A DNA stretch of 6,984 bases from assembly GCA_964446745.1 (NCBI GenBank), contig CAYURR010000154.1:1-6984 (forward strand), written 5' to 3'. The notes below the pieces were generated by a model. It searched no databases and was not told the origin of the DNA. It saw only the letters and a program-made list of their open reading frames with translations. Each line of letters opens with the position of its first letter. The stretch's first letter is position 1. Both the position numbers and the translations under genes were made by a program. Below are positions 5,997 to 6,984 of the stretch, piece after piece. Source of the stretch: CAYURR01 sp964446745 (GTDB taxonomy: Bacteria > Bacillota > Clostridia > Lachnospirales > WQUN01).

Positions 5997-6488
5997 TTAC
6001 ACGACCTCCTTGAACCTGATGTCGACAACTGTGCTCAGGGTTATACCCTGAGGGTTTGCGACATCGGGGATGCTACGGATGCTGATATACATAAACCCGT
6101 CTGCAATGCGCACCGTAACCTCTGCGACAGAGGTCGCCAAGACATTTGTGCCGCCATCTCCGGTAAAACGAATGCTGTTATCTGTAGGCAGGTGCTCAAA
6201 GATAAACCATTGATATCTGTCAGAGGCATTGAGCTCCCAAAGCTGCAGTTGGTTAAAGGTAGCATCCGATTTCAAGGTCAGTCCTATGCGTTCGGCGCGA
6301 CGCACATTGGCTGTGACCGTATCCAAGGTGGAGCGTGCGCTCTCGGTGAGCTCGTACGCTGATAAGCGTCTTGCGGAGGCCTTTGATATAAAGGCTAATA
6401 ATGTCATAGACAGCGATATCACGAGCATAAAGATAAAAACCGATACGAGGGTTTCGGGCATGGTAAACCCGCCTGTATCGGTTTTCAC
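5997..6488 (-). CDS. GspJ/PilW-like minor prepilin
   Basis: A 163-residue prepilin with leader MKTDTGG and cleavage site G|FTMPETLVSVFIFML: Phe +1 and Glu +5, with Pro +4. The hydrophobic helix runs to about residue 29. The following SARRLSAYELTESARSTLDT and VTANVRRAERIGL match the pattern of GspJ/PilW subunits, which carry a 'R.l..l..dlrrA..i' helix after the hydrophobic segment. The mature domain is beta-rich (LQLWELNASDRYQWFIFEHL, EVTVRIADGFMYISIRS). The start is GTG at 6488, overlapping the TGA of the major prepilin gene (GTGA), so the two are coupled; AAGGCGG lies 9 bases upstream. The stop codon directly abuts the ATG of the PilM-like gene. Confidence 0.87.
   Translation of the reverse strand: MKTDTGGFTMPETLVSVFIFMLVISLSMTLLAFISKASARRLSAYELTESARSTLDTVTANVRRAERIGLTLKSDATFNQLQLWELNASDRYQWFIFEHLPTDNSIRFTGDGGTNVLATSVAEVTVRIADGFMYISIRSIPDVANPQGITLSTVVDIRFKEVV
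6003..6010 (-). promoter_or_regulatory. Strong ribosome binding site of the PilM-like gene
   Basis: AAGGAGGT reads on the minus strand inside the last codons of the GspJ-like gene and lies 6 bases before the ATG at 5996. It fixes the start of the PilM-like gene. Confidence 0.75.
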
Positions 6489-6919
6489 GACGGAGTTCCG
6501 CCTTCAACACAAGCCTTTTCTTCATCGCTAAGGGTTTTATAGGCGTTGGTTTTTACCTTTACATCGCAGCCGGATACGTCAGTCAATACCTTTCCGCTCT
6601 TGTATGTCCATACGGCCCCCGCTGTTTGTGGTTTTGATTTATCATCCTTTAAGTAACCCTTCGCAACAAGCTCGGCGACGATCTCGGCTATGCTTGTCTT
6701 TGACATCGATGCGGATTGCTCTGCGTTATACAGAGAGATCGCGGACTCGATCACAGCCGCGGATTGTATATCACTTTTTAGCCTTGCCTTGTCAGATGTG
6801 GTCACAAAATTGGGCAGCAATATCGCGCCGATGATCGCTATGATCGCAAGTACCACGATTAGTTCCAAAAGTGTCAGAGCTGAGCTGTCTAGGAGACGTG
6901 AGGAATAACGTTTTTGCAT
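6485..6919 (-). CDS. Major-type prepilin (GspG/PilA/ComGC-like)
   Basis: A 144-residue prepilin, first of the operon in this window, with an N-terminal helix typical of major subunits: TLLELIVVLAIIAIIGAIL, then LPNFVTTSDKARLKSDIQ. Glu19 aligns with Glu+5, which puts the cleavage between Ala14 and Leu15 (leader MQKRYSSRLLDSSA). The usual Gly -1 and Phe +1 are therefore replaced by Ala and Leu. The LPNF after the hydrophobic stretch and the helix with VIESAISLYNAEQ match GspG/ComGC-type subunits. The C-terminal part has WTYKSG followed by two cysteines (Cys118 and Cys137) that could close a disulfide D-region loop. The ATG follows AAGAGGTG by 4 bases. It is called major from position and type; expression is not known. 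Pilus identity (motility, competence or secretion) cannot be decided from this gene. Confidence 0.9.
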   Translation of the reverse strand: MQKRYSSRLLDSSALTLLELIVVLAIIAIIGAILLPNFVTTSDKARLKSDIQSAAVIESAISLYNAEQSASMSKTSIAEIVAELVAKGYLKDDKSKPQTAGAVWTYKSGKVLTDVSGCDVKVKTNAYKTLSDEEKACVEGGTPS

Positions 6920-6936
6920 AAGACACCTCTTAATTT

Positions 6937-6961
6937 TTCTACATTCTTCGACATTTCGACA
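6937..6961 (-). promoter_or_regulatory. Tandem Spo0A-box-like repeats (operator candidate)
   Basis: On the minus strand, exact TGTCGAA occurs at 6961-6955 and again at 6953-6947, and TGTAGAA (one mismatch) follows at 6943-6937. TGTCGAA is the core of the Spo0A box (TGNCGAA) of spore-forming Firmicutes. The gaps are 1 and 3 bases, so the second and third copies are spaced 10 bp, about one helical turn. They cover the predicted start of transcription from the TATAAT at 6967-6972, a place where a bound regulator would repress. A sporulating host and Spo0A itself are not shown in this window. Confidence 0.4.
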
Positions 6962-6966
6962 AAGAC

Positions 6967-6972
6967 ATTATA
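6967..6972 (-). promoter_or_regulatory. Candidate -10 box of the pilin operon
   Basis: The minus strand reads a perfect TATAAT at 6972-6967, preceded by an A-rich tract. A -35 element at standard spacing would fall beyond the right edge of the window, so only half of the promoter can be seen. If used, transcription would start near 6960, giving a leader of about 40 bases before the major prepilin ATG. Confidence 0.45.
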
Positions 6973-6984
6973 ATTTTTTTACCC

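Noticed and set aside
5713..6051. Plus-strand open frame of 112 codons
   Set aside because: It is antisense to the PilM-like gene and its upstream prepilin, with no ribosome binding site and serine/arginine-rich shadow composition.
6253..6525. Minus-strand open frame of 90 codons
   Set aside because: It is an out-of-frame reading of the GspJ-like prepilin gene, arginine-rich and without a prepilin or other motif.
1..6984. CRISPR array, insertion sequence, tRNA or rRNA genes, phage or defence genes
   Set aside because: No regularly spaced repeats, transposase motifs, terminal inverted repeats or RNA gene signatures were seen. The window is almost fully occupied by the genes listed.

Overview
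The window reads as chromosomal DNA from a low-to-moderate GC Firmicute, most likely class Clostridia. The grounds are the strong AGGAGG-type ribosome binding sites, frequent TTG and GTG starts, a ComFB-family protein, a YqeG-family HAD phosphatase, and a type IV pilus operon ending in efp. No sequence search was possible, so the genus is not resolved.

Layout, left to right. Positions 5-469 (minus) carry a small complete gene of unknown function, probably a Clostridia-restricted DUF family. It is divergent from 539-949 (plus), a small protein with two helix-turn-helix-like segments; the two share a 69-bp intergenic region. The plus gene ends just before a strong hairpin at 957-984. From 6919 leftward to 1043 ten genes lie on the minus strand, most of them overlapping or separated by fewer than 20 bases, so they look like one operon transcribed right to left. 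The order is: major prepilin, GspJ/PilW-like prepilin, short PilM-like protein, PilO-like bitopic membrane protein, PilV/GspI-like prepilin, PilX/GspK-like protein with a beta-helix-like domain, YqeG phosphatase, GspH-like prepilin, ComFB, and EF-P.

Together, five prepilin-like proteins (one probable major subunit and four minor ones resembling the GspH/I/J/K tip set) plus PilM/PilO-like alignment proteins describe a type IV pilus or pseudopilus. The ATPases, the platform protein PilC and the prepilin peptidase are not in the window and probably lie beyond its right edge or elsewhere. No PilN-type gene separates the PilM-like and PilO-like genes. ComFB may add cyclic-dinucleotide or competence-related control. 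YqeG and EF-P are housekeeping genes embedded in or trailing the operon.

The points most worth a second look are two exact tandem TGTCGAA motifs (Spo0A-box-like), plus a one-mismatch third copy, just downstream of a TATAAT in front of the major prepilin; an unusual A|L prepilin cleavage site in that prepilin; a shortened PilM-like protein that seems to lack the family's phosphate-binding signatures; and the coupling of ComFB to pilin genes.
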